From Casuarina equisetifolia (lineage: Eukaryota > Streptophyta > Magnoliopsida > Fagales > Casuarinaceae), in the NCBI GenBank assembly GCA_028551475.1, contig CM052362.1:22612021-22676020 (forward strand): 64,000 nt of DNA. Reading direction: 5' to 3'. Made by a program: the position numbers and the translations under genes. This document shows, piece after piece, positions 1 through 12,199 of the stretch. Below the pieces are notes generated by a model. The model was not told where the DNA came from. It worked only from the letters and a program-made list of their open reading frames with translations, and did not search any database. How positions within the stretch are numbered: position 1 is the stretch's first letter; each line of letters starts with the position of its first letter.

Positions 1-1937
1 GGATCACAGAAATTATATTATGGTTCCTGACGATTACACCATCAGTTCTTAGATGAGTCATTGCCAAAGATTTCTCCTAAAATGATGTAAAGCACATCCC
101 ACTTCCCAGACTTTTATGCAACTCATGGTTATCAGAATGCTAATCCACCTTCCATCACCATTTTAAAATAACTGACCAGAGCTGATGAAGGGAACCCAAA
201 TCTGACTACACCAATGCCATAAACTTGAAACTGCATGATATCAATCAGTTTCTGATAGGCCTCTGCGCCCGTGCAGGCAAAAATTTGGAAACAGATGACC
301 ACTAGGTTAGTAATTACTTCATGGAACTATATGTTTGAGGAAACCCAACTTAACCGACTTCAGTTAAACATCCAACTTTTCGAAACCCTGAACCGGCCAT
401 TGTCCATGCCTCCATCCCAGAGCTTACACCTGACACCAATCACATCCCTTTAACCAGCATGCCCACGGCCAAACCCAGACCTAACACTCGACACCCACAG
501 CAAAACCTGAACCTACTCACTCCAACTTTACATGCCACACATTGACAGCCAACAATGTCCATGATCACTTATGCAACTCAAATCCACCATGAAAACAATG
601 AGATCTAACCCCCACAATCCACCAACTTCAACTACCATGAATGAATCAGCCTGCAGATGTCAAACCAAAGACAACGACTGATTAACAACCCTACCACCAT
701 ATTTGTCTCCAAAAATGATCAGCCGAGCAAAGCTCTGAATCAATGAAGGATTCAATGTCGAACCAGTGATGCTCGGATCCAACACCTAATCACCATAAAT
801 CTCTTCTCTCTTTGTCTTCATTTCCTATTAACATGGTTCTAATTTGAATATAAGCAAAACTTAAGGATCAAATGGACCAAACTGGATAGTCTCGAAAAGA
901 AATATTTTTCCCAATGATACATTGAGGCTAGAATGGACAAATTAAAAAATGAAAAGCCAGCCCACTTGGTCAGCCAAACTGCACAGCATAGAGTGCTGAC
1001 AAATGCAGGTGTGCTCAATTTCTGTCCACCATTTGATGTGATTCAATAGAGGATTTCTGATTAGTGACAACATCATTTCGGTCATTGGGTAGACAAAAGT
1101 CAAAGCACTGATTGGGGGTCATCCATAAATTGAACTTAATTCTGCCCTTAAGACTACCAAAGATAAAACGTATGACTCTTGTTGCTCCCAAAATGGCAAA
1201 CGCCACCCCTATCATCAGAAGATGTGTCAACCTTTTCATGCACATTTCAGAGTTTAACACGAATCTGAAATTCTTGTGCATAACTAAACCCTTCAATGAA
1301 ATTTGAGCCCCTGCATTTCGGTGAACCAAGGCACAAACACGGTGAGTGAAGGAACCGATCCTTCACAAGCAACATCTCTTACATTCTAGGTTTACTGTAG
1401 ACATAGCCATCAACCTTTCAAACTCAACCATAGACCACTTACCTAATAAAAATTAACCCATCTTTAAAGCAAGCAAGTTTTTCACTCCACTTTACGCTGG
1501 ACTTAATCAGCTACCTCGGGAACAGAAAACCATTTTATTTATTGAACTTGTGATAATCACCAGTCCCGTGTCCATGACAACATATAGATAACAGGGGGAC
1601 AAGAATGACACATCCGCTTCTCTTTGTTGTACTCCCCCAACCCAGACGCAAGAAACACCTCATTTACATCCTACTATATAGAATAGTGGAATGCTAGTCG
1701 GTTAATAAAATATGAGACATTTATCGACGCAACAGGTTAATTATTCCAGAGTGTTAAACTCCATAACCACCTGTATGCGGTCTTTGTTAACGCACTCTCA
1801 TAGTTAATAAAGAACTCCAATTTAGGAACGAACAAAAGGAATAAAATAAGTGGCAAAAAAATTAGGATTTAGAACACAATAAATCATTTATACAGCAAAA
1901 TAGCAGATATTCTAGTGGAGTGGACTGATATCGTTAC
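1..1937. other. Left-edge non-coding DNA, probably intron of the V-ATPase subunit c gene
   Basis: No convincing coding exon was found on either strand. The V-ATPase exon ending at 1938 needs a third exon of about 130 bases on the minus strand, and I could not find its expected sequence here. The stretch is therefore either part of a long second intron or includes intergenic DNA beyond a truncated gene. It is moderately AT-rich without obvious repeats. Confidence 0.5.
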
Positions 1938-2383
1938 CGGACTCCTGCGTCACCGACGATCCCGATAGCCATGCCAGCGGAAAGGCCAGCAAGGCCACAA
2001 GCAAGCCCTGACGACAAGTGCGCGTAACCATCAAAGAGATAATACGACTTGGCCTTGGGATTTATTCCCGTACTGATAATCACCGCTATGATCAGCCCGT
2101 AGATCCCCAACACTCCGGCCATAACCACTGGTACGATCGACTTCATCACCAGCTCAGGCCGCATCACTCCCATGGACGCCACGCCCACTCCACTCTTCGC
2201 CGTCCCGTACGCCGCGCCCATGCCTGCAACGAGAAACTTAAAGGTCAGATCAATTCATTTCCCGGGAAAGAGTTTTCTTGCAAAAGTGACGGGGTAATTA
2301 CATGAGAAAACGAGGGCCGCGGCGGCTCCAAGAAATCCGAAGAAAGGGGCCGTTTCGTCGCCACTGAAGGAGGACGAAGACAT
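1938..2383 (-). CDS. VHA-c: V-type proton ATPase 16 kDa proteolipid subunit c, exons 1-2 (partial)
   Basis: This is the proton-translocating c subunit of the membrane Vo rotor that acidifies vacuole and endomembrane compartments. Exon 1 runs 2383 to 2302, with the ATG at 2383 and the donor after TCAT. Exon 2 runs 2223 to 1938, after a TTGCAG acceptor, and ends at the donor GTAACG. The split Cys codon rejoins in frame. The 122 readable residues cover the first three membrane helices. They start [10 protein letters not shown], continue with [15 protein letters not shown] and include the glycine-rich [13 protein letters not shown] helix. The family is about 165 residues, so roughly 42 C-terminal residues are absent, including the helix-4 glutamate that carries the proton. 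The break falls at a normal exon boundary, so I infer that the last exon lies beyond the window rather than that the gene is broken. Identity is near certain; completeness is not shown. Confidence 0.93.
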
Positions 2384-2548
2384 CTTCTCGGAGTTTGGTT
2401 GCGGGGATAGGAGGAGATCCGATCGGCGCAGGTGATGATTGATTAGACTGGCTGAGGAGTCATGGGGAAGGAAAGGAGTCGTTTTGGCGCGAGTTTACCA
2501 AAACGCCCTCCAATTTACGTGGAACTCTGGGAACCGGATCTGATGTGG

Positions 2549-2554
2549 CACGTG
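2549..2554. promoter_or_regulatory. G-box (CACGTG) upstream of the V-ATPase subunit c gene
   Basis: A perfect CACGTG palindrome lies about 165 bp upstream of the subunit c start codon. bZIP and bHLH factors bind this hexamer in plant promoters. Its position fits a promoter element, but the use is inferred. Confidence 0.35.
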
Positions 2555-2559
2555 GACAT

Positions 2560-3815
2560 AGGCTAAAAAAGGACCAAAATCCATTTCTTTTTTCGCTAGG
2601 TCCAAAATAAAAGGTTTAATTTAATATAAGAGATAAGGGAAGCCCCAAAAAAAGACCTCCTAAATTGTAGAAATTTCCTTTTAGCTTTGCTGAACAGGAA
2701 GATCCGCCATGTTTCTCCTCCGTGCATTCAAATCATGCTTTTCTTTTCTTTTCTTTTATTATATATTAAACTTATTTTTAGAATTATTTTTATTTAAACT
2801 AATTTTTTAAAAACGTATTTCTCCAGTAAAGATCATATTTATACGTCTATATATAAAAGAAAACCATTTCAAAAAAGAACGCTTTAAGGGAGGTCTCTGT
2901 GCCGTATTGAAAAGGCAAATGAATGATTTTGGGTATAGAAGGAACTAGGTTATTCCACTTAAAAGGGTTAGTTTTTTAAGTTGAAATTCAAACCCACAGT
3001 TGGTATCAAAGCATACTCACAATTCATTTACAATGCCAATGTAAAAAGGTGGGCTTGATCTCATGCATCAAAGGACTTAGATTACTCCATCCAAAAGCTA
3101 AATAAGCCCAAATAGTCCAAGAAAGTTCTACTGGGTATGGCGTTGTTAACACTTTTGTTAGCCAACTAGACGACAACTCGTACACTACCTGGGAGTGAAG
3201 AAGTCTAAAACGGGCACAGTCAAAGGGGTTAAGGAGGGTCCCCAAGAGACGGTAGAAAAGCAGCTAAATTTTGGTAGGGGATGGTTTCCTGAGCTGGAAA
3301 AGGCACAAAGCTATTTTGTTAATGGAAACTAGAGGTGGGGAAAAAGGACTGCTGCTTGTTTTCTTCTTCCAGTGGGTCAAAAGGCCAGAACAAATGTGAG
3401 TCCCTGGAAAATTTTTCGGTTCTAGCAATATGATAATCACAACAGGTGTTGCTTAATGCGAAGATCATGCCTAACGAATGGTAAGCTTCAGTGCTCGGTC
3501 ACATCAATGAGGATTGTTTAGTAGATGTCGGTTGTTTGTTTGTGATATGTTAGAGTAGAAACGTTAAAGCATCAGAATCATCGGCGAAAAGTAGATCAGT
3601 AAGCGAATGAGGGCTTAATTTCACTGCAAGATTGCTAAAGACATACTGTATTTCGACGACTTCTACAAAGACTTTTGTGGGCTTGAGAGTTGAGTGATTC
3701 ACCGGAAGAAGAAAAGCTTGAGATTTTTACCTCGTGGAAAAGAGTGGTGGATCGGAAAGATGTCGTCATCGACGCACACGACAAAACCAGAAGGGCTTTT
3801 ATAATTATGAGAAGC
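2560..3815. other. Intergenic region with a possible LTR/primer-binding-site remnant
   Basis: This is AT-rich DNA between two genes transcribed away from each other. At 3001-3013 there is a sequence close to the initiator-Met primer-binding site (TGGTATCAAAGCA against TGGTATCAGAGC). It follows a stretch that reads like a decayed LTR end. No matching second LTR was found, so this is at most a remnant. The remainder probably includes the promoter of the BTB gene. Confidence 0.35.
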
Positions 3816-3903
3816 CGTGATTTTTAAGCGCCAAGTCATCGCCCATGCGTTGATCTTTTTCTCTCCCTCAAAAGCACAGGGCGACTCGCTGACTGGGAGA
3901 GAC

Positions 3904-3910
<7 letters not shown>

Positions 3911-3945
<35 letters not shown>

Positions 3946-3946
3946 G
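3911..3946 (+). repeat. (GA)n microsatellite in the BTB gene 5' leader
   Basis: A run of GA dinucleotides ends about 14 bases before the ATG at 3960. It therefore probably lies in the transcript leader, where GA/CT tracts are common in plant genes. Confidence 0.8.
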
Positions 3947-3959
3947 CAGATACGCAAAA

Positions 3960-6870
3960 ATGGCCGATTCGAAGGTGGAGACGATCTCAAGACTGGCGCA
4001 ATGGAAAATCGATAACTTCGGACCCTGCTCCTTTAAAAAGTCCGAACCTTTCAAGGTCGGAATCTGGAACTGGTAACATGTGCCATCCCCCGTAAACGTG
4101 GATGCGTTATGCTTCTGTGTTGTTGAATTTTAGGCTGGTGGTTTACGTTTTGATGCCGGTTTGCAGGTATTTATCCATAGAGAAGAATCGGTACCTCTAC
4201 ATTCGACTATTTCCGGAGCCCTCACGAGTCTCCAAGGAGCAGCCTCCGCTTGCTCGCTTTGTCCTCCGAGTCTCTAACAACGGCGCTAACCGCAAGCCGT
4301 ACATCTCCCCCGGTATGCATCCCTCTCTTCATCTTTCTACTCACCTTCATATATGCAAGGAGGGGGGTTTTTTTATTTTTCTATGTTGAGTTTGATACTG
4401 CCGTTTTAGAATCATAACTGGTATTGGCGTGATTCTTTTGTGGTTGACATGTTTATTGATGTAAAGGAAAAAAGGCAAAAAAAAAAAAAAAGGCTCAAGC
4501 AATTTCCTTTGAGAATCAAGGTGATCCTGAGATGCTGAAGATTTTTTTGTCTGTAATAAGATGGTGATAACTGCTTGTATGGGGATGGAGTTCGAAATTT
4601 GATAGCCAATCAGTTTAGGACAGCGCTTTTCGTGTATGAAAAATAAACTTACCTAGATATGTCTCTGCACTCGGACCTGTAGAACTTGATTGATGCATGA
4701 CTATTTCGCAGTTATATCTATAAGAACATCTTTGTCTGAGTTTGGCCGACTAAAAAGTTAAAAAGTATCTGTATAGAGTTTTAACGAGAGGTAGCAATAG
4801 CCATGAAAATCAACCTGCTGAAGAGTCATCAGGGAGTATCTATTTGACTGCTGTGACAAAGTACATTGATTTTTGAACTGATCCCATGTACTTAAACCTG
4901 ACTCTGTGGGCTATGAGACATGGCAACACTAGAATATCGCAGAAAGGAGATGAATTTTTAAGCATTTTATGTAGCAAAGCATCTTATATATGTGACTTGA
5001 AATGCCTACTAGATGAAGGTATTCATCTGGAAAAAAAAAAAAAAAGGTTACAAAAAGCAAAGCAAGTGAAGGTGGTTTTTTAGTGGCCTGTGAACCCATT
5101 TTCTTCTCGAAAGTGCTGTACTTGGTATAGCTAAATTGAGGCACACACATATGTCAATAGGAGGGTTTTTCTTAAAAGGATGAACACCTTGTAATCACCA
5201 CATGCCTTAACAATATTTCTTTCTTTGAAGTAGAAACTGCGGCATCATTTTGCCCCACTGATTCCTTGAGAGGGATATCCTTCTCCTTCACCTCCATTAT
5301 GCAAGATTCTGGTAGATGGTCGGGACATTGTTATTTGAATTGGATGATCTTTTTCTCAGTAGATAGTTTTTGCTTCTTGTTGCTGAGCCTGCTCTGCAGT
5401 GACTTGTGTCAAACTTAGCTCATGTCATGCCTTTTTTTTTTCCTTTTTTTTTTTTAGGGATTAGTTTTAACTCTTTTTATTCCATATTAAAGTTCTGCAA
5501 AGTTTCTGTGCTGCTCTTTTCTACAATCCTGTCCTTTCATTTGTTGCATAAATCATTCTTTTGTCTCTTAATCTGATTTTCTGTTGACAGCATGTATTAC
5601 CTTTTTTTTTTAAATGAAAAGAAGAAGAAAAAAAAAGAAAAGGAAACTTTAAAGTATGATGATATAATTGGCCACTGAATACCGTTTTTCTATATATTTA
5701 TTCTGAATAGATACAGAGGTAGATGAATTTCGGCTGCACCTCTTTGTTACTTATCCTAATTACAGCGTGTAAAACAAAACAATTGATTGACCTACTTGAC
5801 ATAAAGAAGTAAAATCAGCTCTAACAGAGATTGTGTCTTGATCACCCAACAGAGACTGATGAAATTCATGCATCTTGCTTTAAGCTCCTGTGTGCTGATG
5901 TGGTTTGCATAACACTGTCTTGCATCATACTGCAGTTCATGAGAGGCTGCTTCGGTCGTGCGAAGACTTTGTCTGGCCAGTTGATTCTACCTTCCTTGGT
6001 CGCTTCATCATTGATGTTGAGTTTCTGGACCTAAAGATCTGCCCTCTGGGTGTAAGTACTTTCTGTAGTCTTATCTGAGCTGTTGTTGTAGTGGTTTGCA
6101 GTAGTTGTTCCAGTGACAATTGGTTTATATGCTCTCAGAGCTCTAGGTCTAAAACGAATGCATGCAAATCTGTGATTGAATTTCTGTAGTGGCTTTTAAC
6201 AAGAAAGTGCATTGTAAACGATTTGCTTTTTCTGCAAGTAACAAGAAAGTGCACTGACAACCAGGGTGGGGAAGCCTATTCCATATGGCCTAGTGAAGGG
6301 GTGATGCAGTCTTTGTCAGCCCAAAGTTCTCTTCGGTGTCTCTCTCGTATGCTAGAGGAGGCCATACATGCTGATCTAACCATTAACACTGCTGATGGCA
6401 CTTTAAGAGCTCACAAGGCCATTCTGTCTGCAAGTTCCTCCGTGTTTAAGAGCATGTTCCACCACGATCTCAGGGAGAAAGAATCCTCCACGATCTACAT
6501 TGACGACATGTCACAGGAATCTTGCGTTGCCCTTCTGAGTTACTTGTACGGAACCATAAAACAAGAGGATTTCTGGAAGCACCGGCTGGCACTTCTTGGG
6601 GCAGCCAACAAATATGACATTGCAGACCTCAAAGATGCCTGTGAGAAAAGCCTGCTGGAAGACATTAACTCAGGGAACGTGCTTGAGAGGCTGCAAGATG
6701 CATGGCTTTACCAGTTGAACAAGCTGAAGAAAGGATGCTTGACATACCTGTTTGATTATGGCAAGATTTACGATGTCAGAGAAGAAGTTGACAACTTTTT
6801 CAGGCATGCAGATAGGGAACTGATGCTTGAGATGTTCCAGGAGGTTCTTAAGGTTTGGAAGCCTGTATAA
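3960..6870 (+). CDS. BTB/POZ domain protein, At1g21780-like
   Basis: Four exons join in frame: 3960-4072, 4167-4312, 5936-6051 and 6265-6870 (TAA at 6868). They give 326 residues, the same length I recall for Arabidopsis At1g21780. The protein begins MADSKVETISRLAQWKIDNF. Its N-terminal half (about 1-130) is a beta-rich, MATH-like region. A BTB/POZ fold follows at roughly 158-260, with the typical core DGTLRAHKAILSASSSVFKSMF split over two strands. The C-terminal helical tail ends in VWKPV. BTB proteins of this kind usually dimerise and bridge substrates to CUL3 ubiquitin ligases; that role is family knowledge, not visible here. All introns are GT-AG, and intron 2 is long (about 1.6 kb). The ATG was chosen because it matches the family N terminus and follows the GA-rich leader. 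Confidence 0.93.
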
Positions 6871-6982
6871 ACTAACATAGTAACCTGTCTTCAGATACCA
6901 AGGAACCATAGGTACCTGTGTATACTTCTGCATATCTCAGCATGCTAAGGTTTTGCATGTCAGGAACTAATGGAATCATGTA

Positions 6983-7062
6983 AGAATCACTAGTTTTTGT
7001 CATATATGTGAAACTTTAACTGGTGTTTAATCACTAGTTTTTGTCATATATGTGAAATTTTA
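6983..7062 (+). repeat. Short tandem duplication in the 3' flank of the BTB gene
   Basis: A unit of about 30 bases containing ATCACTAGTTTTTGTCATAT occurs twice, at about 6985 and 7029, about 44 bases apart with a single mismatch seen. It lies 115-190 bases after the stop codon and is probably within the 3' untranslated region or just beyond it. Confidence 0.75.
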
Positions 7063-7428
7063 TTTATGCAACTCATCTCTTGATTATGTTGAGATAATGT
7101 ACCAATATATTTTCCTTTATAATTCTCAGTTGTAAGCATATATTCTAATAGTTAATTTGTAACTGAATTTTGTATTGTTACGCAAAAACATATTAAAAAA
7201 ATTGAGATAATTCTAAGGTAGCTACCGAATCACCTAGTGTGCAAGCTAGCAGAAACCACCCGAATCCTCCAGACAAAGAATAACAGAAAAACTGTAAACG
7301 CGAAATCCACACGCGCCGCTTTTCTGGTCCTTCTATAAATACAGAACCCTTTCGAAGGGAAGGCACGAAGAAGGAGAAGAAAGAAAAGCAGGAAATCAAG
7401 CATACGCTGAAGGTATACGAAGGGTAAT

Positions 7429-7764
7429 ATGTTCTTCTTTTTTGCAGGAGGATTAGACCAGCAGGTCCGGCAGGTGCTGAAGTATGGTGCGGGCAGGTGC
7501 ATAGCGTGCCGGTCGCCCGCCGACCTGGTGGAGTACGAGAAAGTTCTGAAGCTGTTCTTCGTTCCCGTATGGCGGTGGCCGGGGAAAGAGCCCGCAATGT
7601 ACTGCAACAACTGCAATCTCTTCTTCCCGCGTTCCTACTCTCTGCCGCCGCCACCGACCGCCGACTCGACCGTCCCGGACGTGTTGCGGTGCCGGTATTG
7701 TGACCGTGTGGTGGAGCCAGAGTTCAGCTTCTGCCCCTTCTGTGGCACAAGCTGTGAGCGTTGA
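7429..7764 (+). CDS. Small zinc-ribbon protein (zf-ribbon_15-like), intronless
   Basis: A single-exon gene of 111 residues. It starts MFFFFAGGLDQQVRQVLK and carries four CxxC pairs (C24/C27, C59/C62, C88/C91, C102/C105), enough for two zinc sites. The segment LKLFFVPVWRWPGKEP between the first two pairs is a hallmark of a small, highly conserved plant family; I recall At1g44414 as its Arabidopsis member. No enzymatic role is known to me; metal binding and protein or nucleic acid contact are inferred from the fold. A proline run (73-76) links the two zinc modules. Overlapping minus-strand reading frames are shadows. The next gene, CAO, converges on it from the right. Confidence 0.88.
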   Translation: MFFFFAGGLDQQVRQVLKYGAGRCIACRSPADLVEYEKVLKLFFVPVWRWPGKEPAMYCNNCNLFFPRSYSLPPPPTADSTVPDVLRCRYCDRVVEPEFSFCPFCGTSCER

Positions 7765-8676
7765 TTTGGCATTGTGTGAAGGGTCTTGGGTTTCTCTAGG
7801 GTTTGTAAAAAAGTCGTGATCTTTGTTCATAGTTGTTTCATCTATATGCAAATAACGGTATCATTACAAAGAGGAAGAGATTAATGGCTGACTTTTCTTC
7901 GTAATTTTAATGGTTCTGGGTCTTACTTATCAAGTTGCCCTACTTGCTAATGGCACTCATCTAACTCTTATCGGGATAATCAGCCTCAGTTCCTTGTTAT
8001 TGCGATTTGTTGGCATGGAAGTTGAGTTTGACCAAACGCTACATGATGAGTTTTTAAGCAACGTTTAAACAAATTGAACAAGTTTTACACCAATTCTTAT
8101 CCATCCCATTCCCCTGTAGCCAGCTGAGTTTGGAATTTTTTATAAGTGATGTATCTTCTTTCATGTATGAGGGGTCTTGAATTTTCTGAATCAATATTAA
8201 ACAATATGAAACAATCTTATACCTCTTTACACTTGCAGCATTGATTCAAGAGGACGATGGGAGATCTTAGTTCTCCATTTATGCACTTTGAAAAGAAAAA
8301 CCAGATTTCATATAAGAGATGGACAGCAGCTTCTGAGACCAGAAAACAATCTTCAGCACCTCGTTAAGTGGTGAAGTATACAAGGAGGATAAATTTCCAA
8401 GGAAAAAATGGATTTGACTGTACAGGATGACAACAAAACTAGTGTAGAGTTTCTTTTAGTTTACAGGGGTTTGAATGTAAAGACTGTTTGTTCTCTGCCT
8501 CTGGTCATTAACAATTTCCGCAGGGGGACTTATTGAGAAAGCCAAGGTATTCGAAATTGCAGTACATCATCAACTGCCAGTGCTCGTCGGCACTTCTCCA
8601 GTCTGAGTTAAGCATTCAACGAGTAAGCTGCTCCGAAGAGTATCAAGAGAAGTTAACTCCATCATCAAATCTGATT
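7765..8676. other. Convergent intergenic DNA: 3' ends of the zinc-ribbon gene and CAO
   Basis: Two genes converge here, so the stretch should hold both 3' untranslated regions. I see no further gene. Confidence 0.6.
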
Positions 8677-11600
8677 CTACATTGGTTCGCTGAAGGGTAA
8701 CTGTTTAGCTCCCTGCTCCACAGCATTCCTCCATAGCCTGTACCTTACACCGAGCTTGTCATAGGATACCGGCCAATTCCAGACATTTGCGCCGTTGTTC
8801 ATGCGCTCTTGCTGTCCAACTACAAGCCGGAGATCCTCATTCAAGACCTGTGTTCGACACCAAGAATGTTAGGATTAAAAATTCAGGAAGTATAGCTGAG
8901 CATGATAAACCAGTTGGATTCTTCTGCAGCAGGCTATATTACCAAAGGAGTAAGTGAATTCTCTCTTTACCTGTTCTGCAAAATGCCTCCACAGATATTG
9001 CATGAAAGGAATGTGCTTAAGCAGGGGAGCAAAATCCAATGACATTCGATATAGCAATCTTGTTTTCTGCCTCGATGATGGTAAGCACACGTGAAGTTGG
9101 TGAAGGTGGGTCGGACACTGCTGGGTACTCTGTCCTCCCAGCTTTCCAGGTTTTGAGATCCCTATCGTTGAAAGCACCATACATGGTGGCCGAAATTCCA
9201 TATCTATTGGATAAGGGTCCCAATATCCTTGGAGGCCGGATGCAGGTGTCAAAAATTTCACCAAGCTGAAACAACAGGGTAATCAAATTGCTAGCAGTAA
9301 GTTTTGACTGTAAGTGTTCAATCAGATATAGGTGTTAACATCAAATTCATCTGATCTTGACTCAAGTAAGAAAGATGTCATATTGATTACATTGAAGTGG
9401 GAGTGTTTGAGAATAAATGAAGAACCCATTCTCTCCAGTTTGTTTTCAATCTTCTATCATCTTGAAAGGAAAGATTGAATTGCATACTTGTAATAAGAGG
9501 AACTAACCTGGGAACACTCCATCCCTTGGCAAAGGTTGAAGTGTGAGTGAAGGGGGCATGTGCAAGATCCAAAAGATTATCCAAAAGTAGCCCATGTTCC
9601 ACCGGAAGTTCCATTACGATCTGTCAATGCAAGGATACAAAAGACTTTGAGAATCATCTAAGATTGCTCCATTAATTCTATGATCCTTTCATAGGATCAT
9701 CTAAGCATGATTCGCATGCTTCATAAATTCAAAGTAATTAGAGATATGAATGTCTGTAGCCATACCTCAGCATGGATTTGGAATCCTGGAGGTGGTTGTA
9801 AAGAAGGAAGGGTGGCTGTTGGAGGGTCATTCCCGGGCCAAATCCAGATCATCCCTTCTTGCTCAAAGCAAGGCAATGACTTAATCTTCACATTAAGTAA
9901 TCGCGTAGATGGCATTTTCTCACATTTTCCATCAGTTGAGTACTCCCATCCTGACACTCGTCCATAAAAGATGTTATTACATGTTTTCATTGTTTTAGTA
10001 GCTCATTTTGATGAAGCTTTCAGATGTGACTTATATATTTGCTGGCCTTATAAACTTTAGTTATTTCTCTGATTGTTACTAACCATGGTAGGGGCATTGG
10101 ATTCGACCCTCATTTACTGAACCAAGGTGAAGAGGACACGCTCTATGTGCACAGGTGTTCTGGACACATCCGGTTTTTCCATCTTTTCCACGAAAGAGAA
10201 CCCAAGGTTCCTCAAAACAATCAATGGGAAGCTGAAACAGAAAAGTGATAAGGAATTCATTAGATGACATCCACAGAATTATTGGTTGTGGAAAAACAGA
10301 GATGATTTACAAGAGGTGGCCCAAAACTTAATCCATTAAAGCACTCTGCATTATTGTGGTGATGATATAATCTATACTGTGACAAACAGGCGTTCCACTG
10401 TATTACTCTTATTCACTTCTCACATTAGTAAGCAGCACATAAATGATAAATCACAAAAGTTCTCAAGCTCTAGCTTACCATAGTATCATCCTTCAGATCA
10501 CTGGAGAAGGCAACAGGATACCAAAAGTTCTTTAAATGGGGATGGTATGATTGAACAGGTCCTGACACGTTCAAGCTCTTACGATGCGACCTTCTCTTTA
10601 CAACATCAGAAGTTTGTGAGGACGTACTGGGAGATGAGGATGTTTGGTTTGACGATGCTGTATTTCCATCAGATAACAGCCTATCATTCACCAACGATTC
10701 CATGTAAGCTAGTTTATCCAAAGCAGTGGCAATTCTTGCTTCAGATATATGAACCTGTTTTTATTCATGAATCAGACATCAAATGAAAACAAAATCAGAT
10801 TTGGGTATGTACCTTGATAGACATGGACTGAAAAAAAAAAAAAAAGAGAGAAAAAAAAAAAGGCACGAATATAGTTATCAACTAGGATTTCATTATCTCA
10901 TTCAGTAATAAATTAAACACCTGTTTGTGAGCTTGTGATAGTTCATCTTGCAACTCCGCAAGATCCTTCTTCATTGTGCCAATGGACTTGAAGTCACGAG
11001 CTAGAGGATTTAGAACTTCTACAACCTACAACCGAATTTCTGAAAGTAAGAATTACCTCAACAAAAAGTATTATCTAAAAGAAAAACAAAAGGAAGAAAG
11101 AAACCCCCTATCAGAACCAAACTCCAAACGCTCAAATTCAGCAATCCCATTAAGGCATGGTTTGCATGGACTCTAACAAGAAAATGAAGAGGTGTCAAAA
11201 GAACCTTTTCATGGAGGAGCATGATTGCCAGTACATCTTGTCGAGCTCTCCAGTCACAGTACTGAATATCAAATCTTGCAACTTCCAGAGCTTGGTTTAC
11301 ATCCAAGAATTTCCCTTTGCACTGTGGGACTCTGGACCTCGGATCCTCCACATCAAACAAAGGTCCCCAGGTACTCTTCTTTTCCAACCCTCCTTCCTCT
11401 CCAAATACTGCAAAGACCCGAAAACTTGCTCTGGCACCCTGTAATTTAACAAGCCCAAAAGACGCTGAGCTAAACATAAGTCTAATCTACGGTGAACCAG
11501 AGACAATATCTTTCAGCCTATTGGGAATTAGAAGCAACTGAAAGCTGATACAACTAAGCAACTTTTCCATCACATTTTAGAGGATGGCCATTAGATTTTT

Positions 11601-11767
11601 TGGCAGTAAAAACAAATGCAAGATCACAGTTAAGAACACTCAATAAGAACTGACATATTCTAGAAAAGAAAAAACAAGAAACTTTGTACCTTCTTGGCGT
11701 TGAGCTTAGATACTCCACCAAGCGAAATCGGCAAGGAGAAAGCCGACGCCGTAGCTACCGTGTTCAT
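8677..11767 (-). CDS. CAO: Chlorophyllide a oxygenase
   Basis: CAO makes chlorophyllide b from chlorophyllide a in plastids. It is a Rieske plus mononuclear-iron monooxygenase using ferredoxin electrons. Nine exons join in frame: 11767-11690, 11438-11205, 11025-10921, 10754-10479, 10231-10084, 9950-9766, 9620-9508, 9265-8971 and 8847-8677 (TAG). They give 534 residues, against 536 in Arabidopsis. Residues 1 to about 35 look like a plastid transit peptide. The regulatory A domain follows and contains [10 protein letters not shown] (about 93-102), matching the chlorophyll b-responsive degron region. The Rieske ligands are C258, H260, C277 and H280. The non-heme iron motif [13 protein letters not shown] gives D360, H363 and H368. 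The C terminus ends LPFSEPM. An upstream in-frame ATG exists, but the one at 11767 matches the family start. The gene appears intact. Confidence 0.97.
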
Positions 11768-11799
11768 GTCTTGGTGTCCGAAGCTGACGGAGTCTCGCC

Positions 11800-11825
11800 G
11801 AGAGAGAGAGAAAGAGAGAGAGAGG
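11800..11825. repeat. (GA)n tract in the CAO 5' leader
   Basis: A GA-rich tract on the plus strand, read as CT on the sense strand, lies 33-58 bases upstream of the CAO start. It probably belongs to the transcript leader. Confidence 0.7.
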
Positions 11826-11929
11826 AAGAAAGAAACATGCACCAAGTTAGTGAGAGAGCTTTATTCTGAGGATTTTGATGATAAGAGGTTGGTATTTCCC
11901 GCGATCTACGTTGTCCTTCCAGAAATTGA

Positions 11930-11935
11930 CACGTG
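11930..11935. promoter_or_regulatory. G-box (CACGTG) in the CAO promoter
   Basis: A CACGTG core flanked as TGACACGTGGA sits about 165 bases upstream of the CAO ATG. HY5, PIF and ABA-class bZIP factors are known to act on chlorophyll-biosynthesis genes through such elements. Function here is inferred from position and motif only. Confidence 0.5.
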
Positions 11936-12199
11936 GATACCCGTGGAATCCTTGGTCGGCAACGTGGCGTCCCCTGTATCCACACGCTTTCCCCGGGTCT
12001 CACAGGGTCTCTTGGTTTGGTGGGGCCCGATGTCTTGCCAGCTCGGACATCGGGATATCTTTCCCTATCTCTTTCAGCTCTGGTTGGTTTGAACGGTCAG
12101 GGTTGTGATCTTATGAGGCGGCTAACTGACCTTTCCATGGGATTGCCGACCATCGTGAAGTCTCATCCGTCCATTCATTTTTGCAGTTTCTAATTCACG

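Noticed and set aside
1015..1329. 104-codon minus-strand open frame left of the V-ATPase exons with a hydrophobic segment.
   Set aside because: It does not match the missing subunit c exon, has no recognised family features and overlaps another open frame on the plus strand.
7193..7851. Several open frames of 128-153 codons opposite the zinc-ribbon gene.
   Set aside because: They are antisense shadows of a GC-richer conserved coding sequence; only the plus frame has ordered CxxC pairs.
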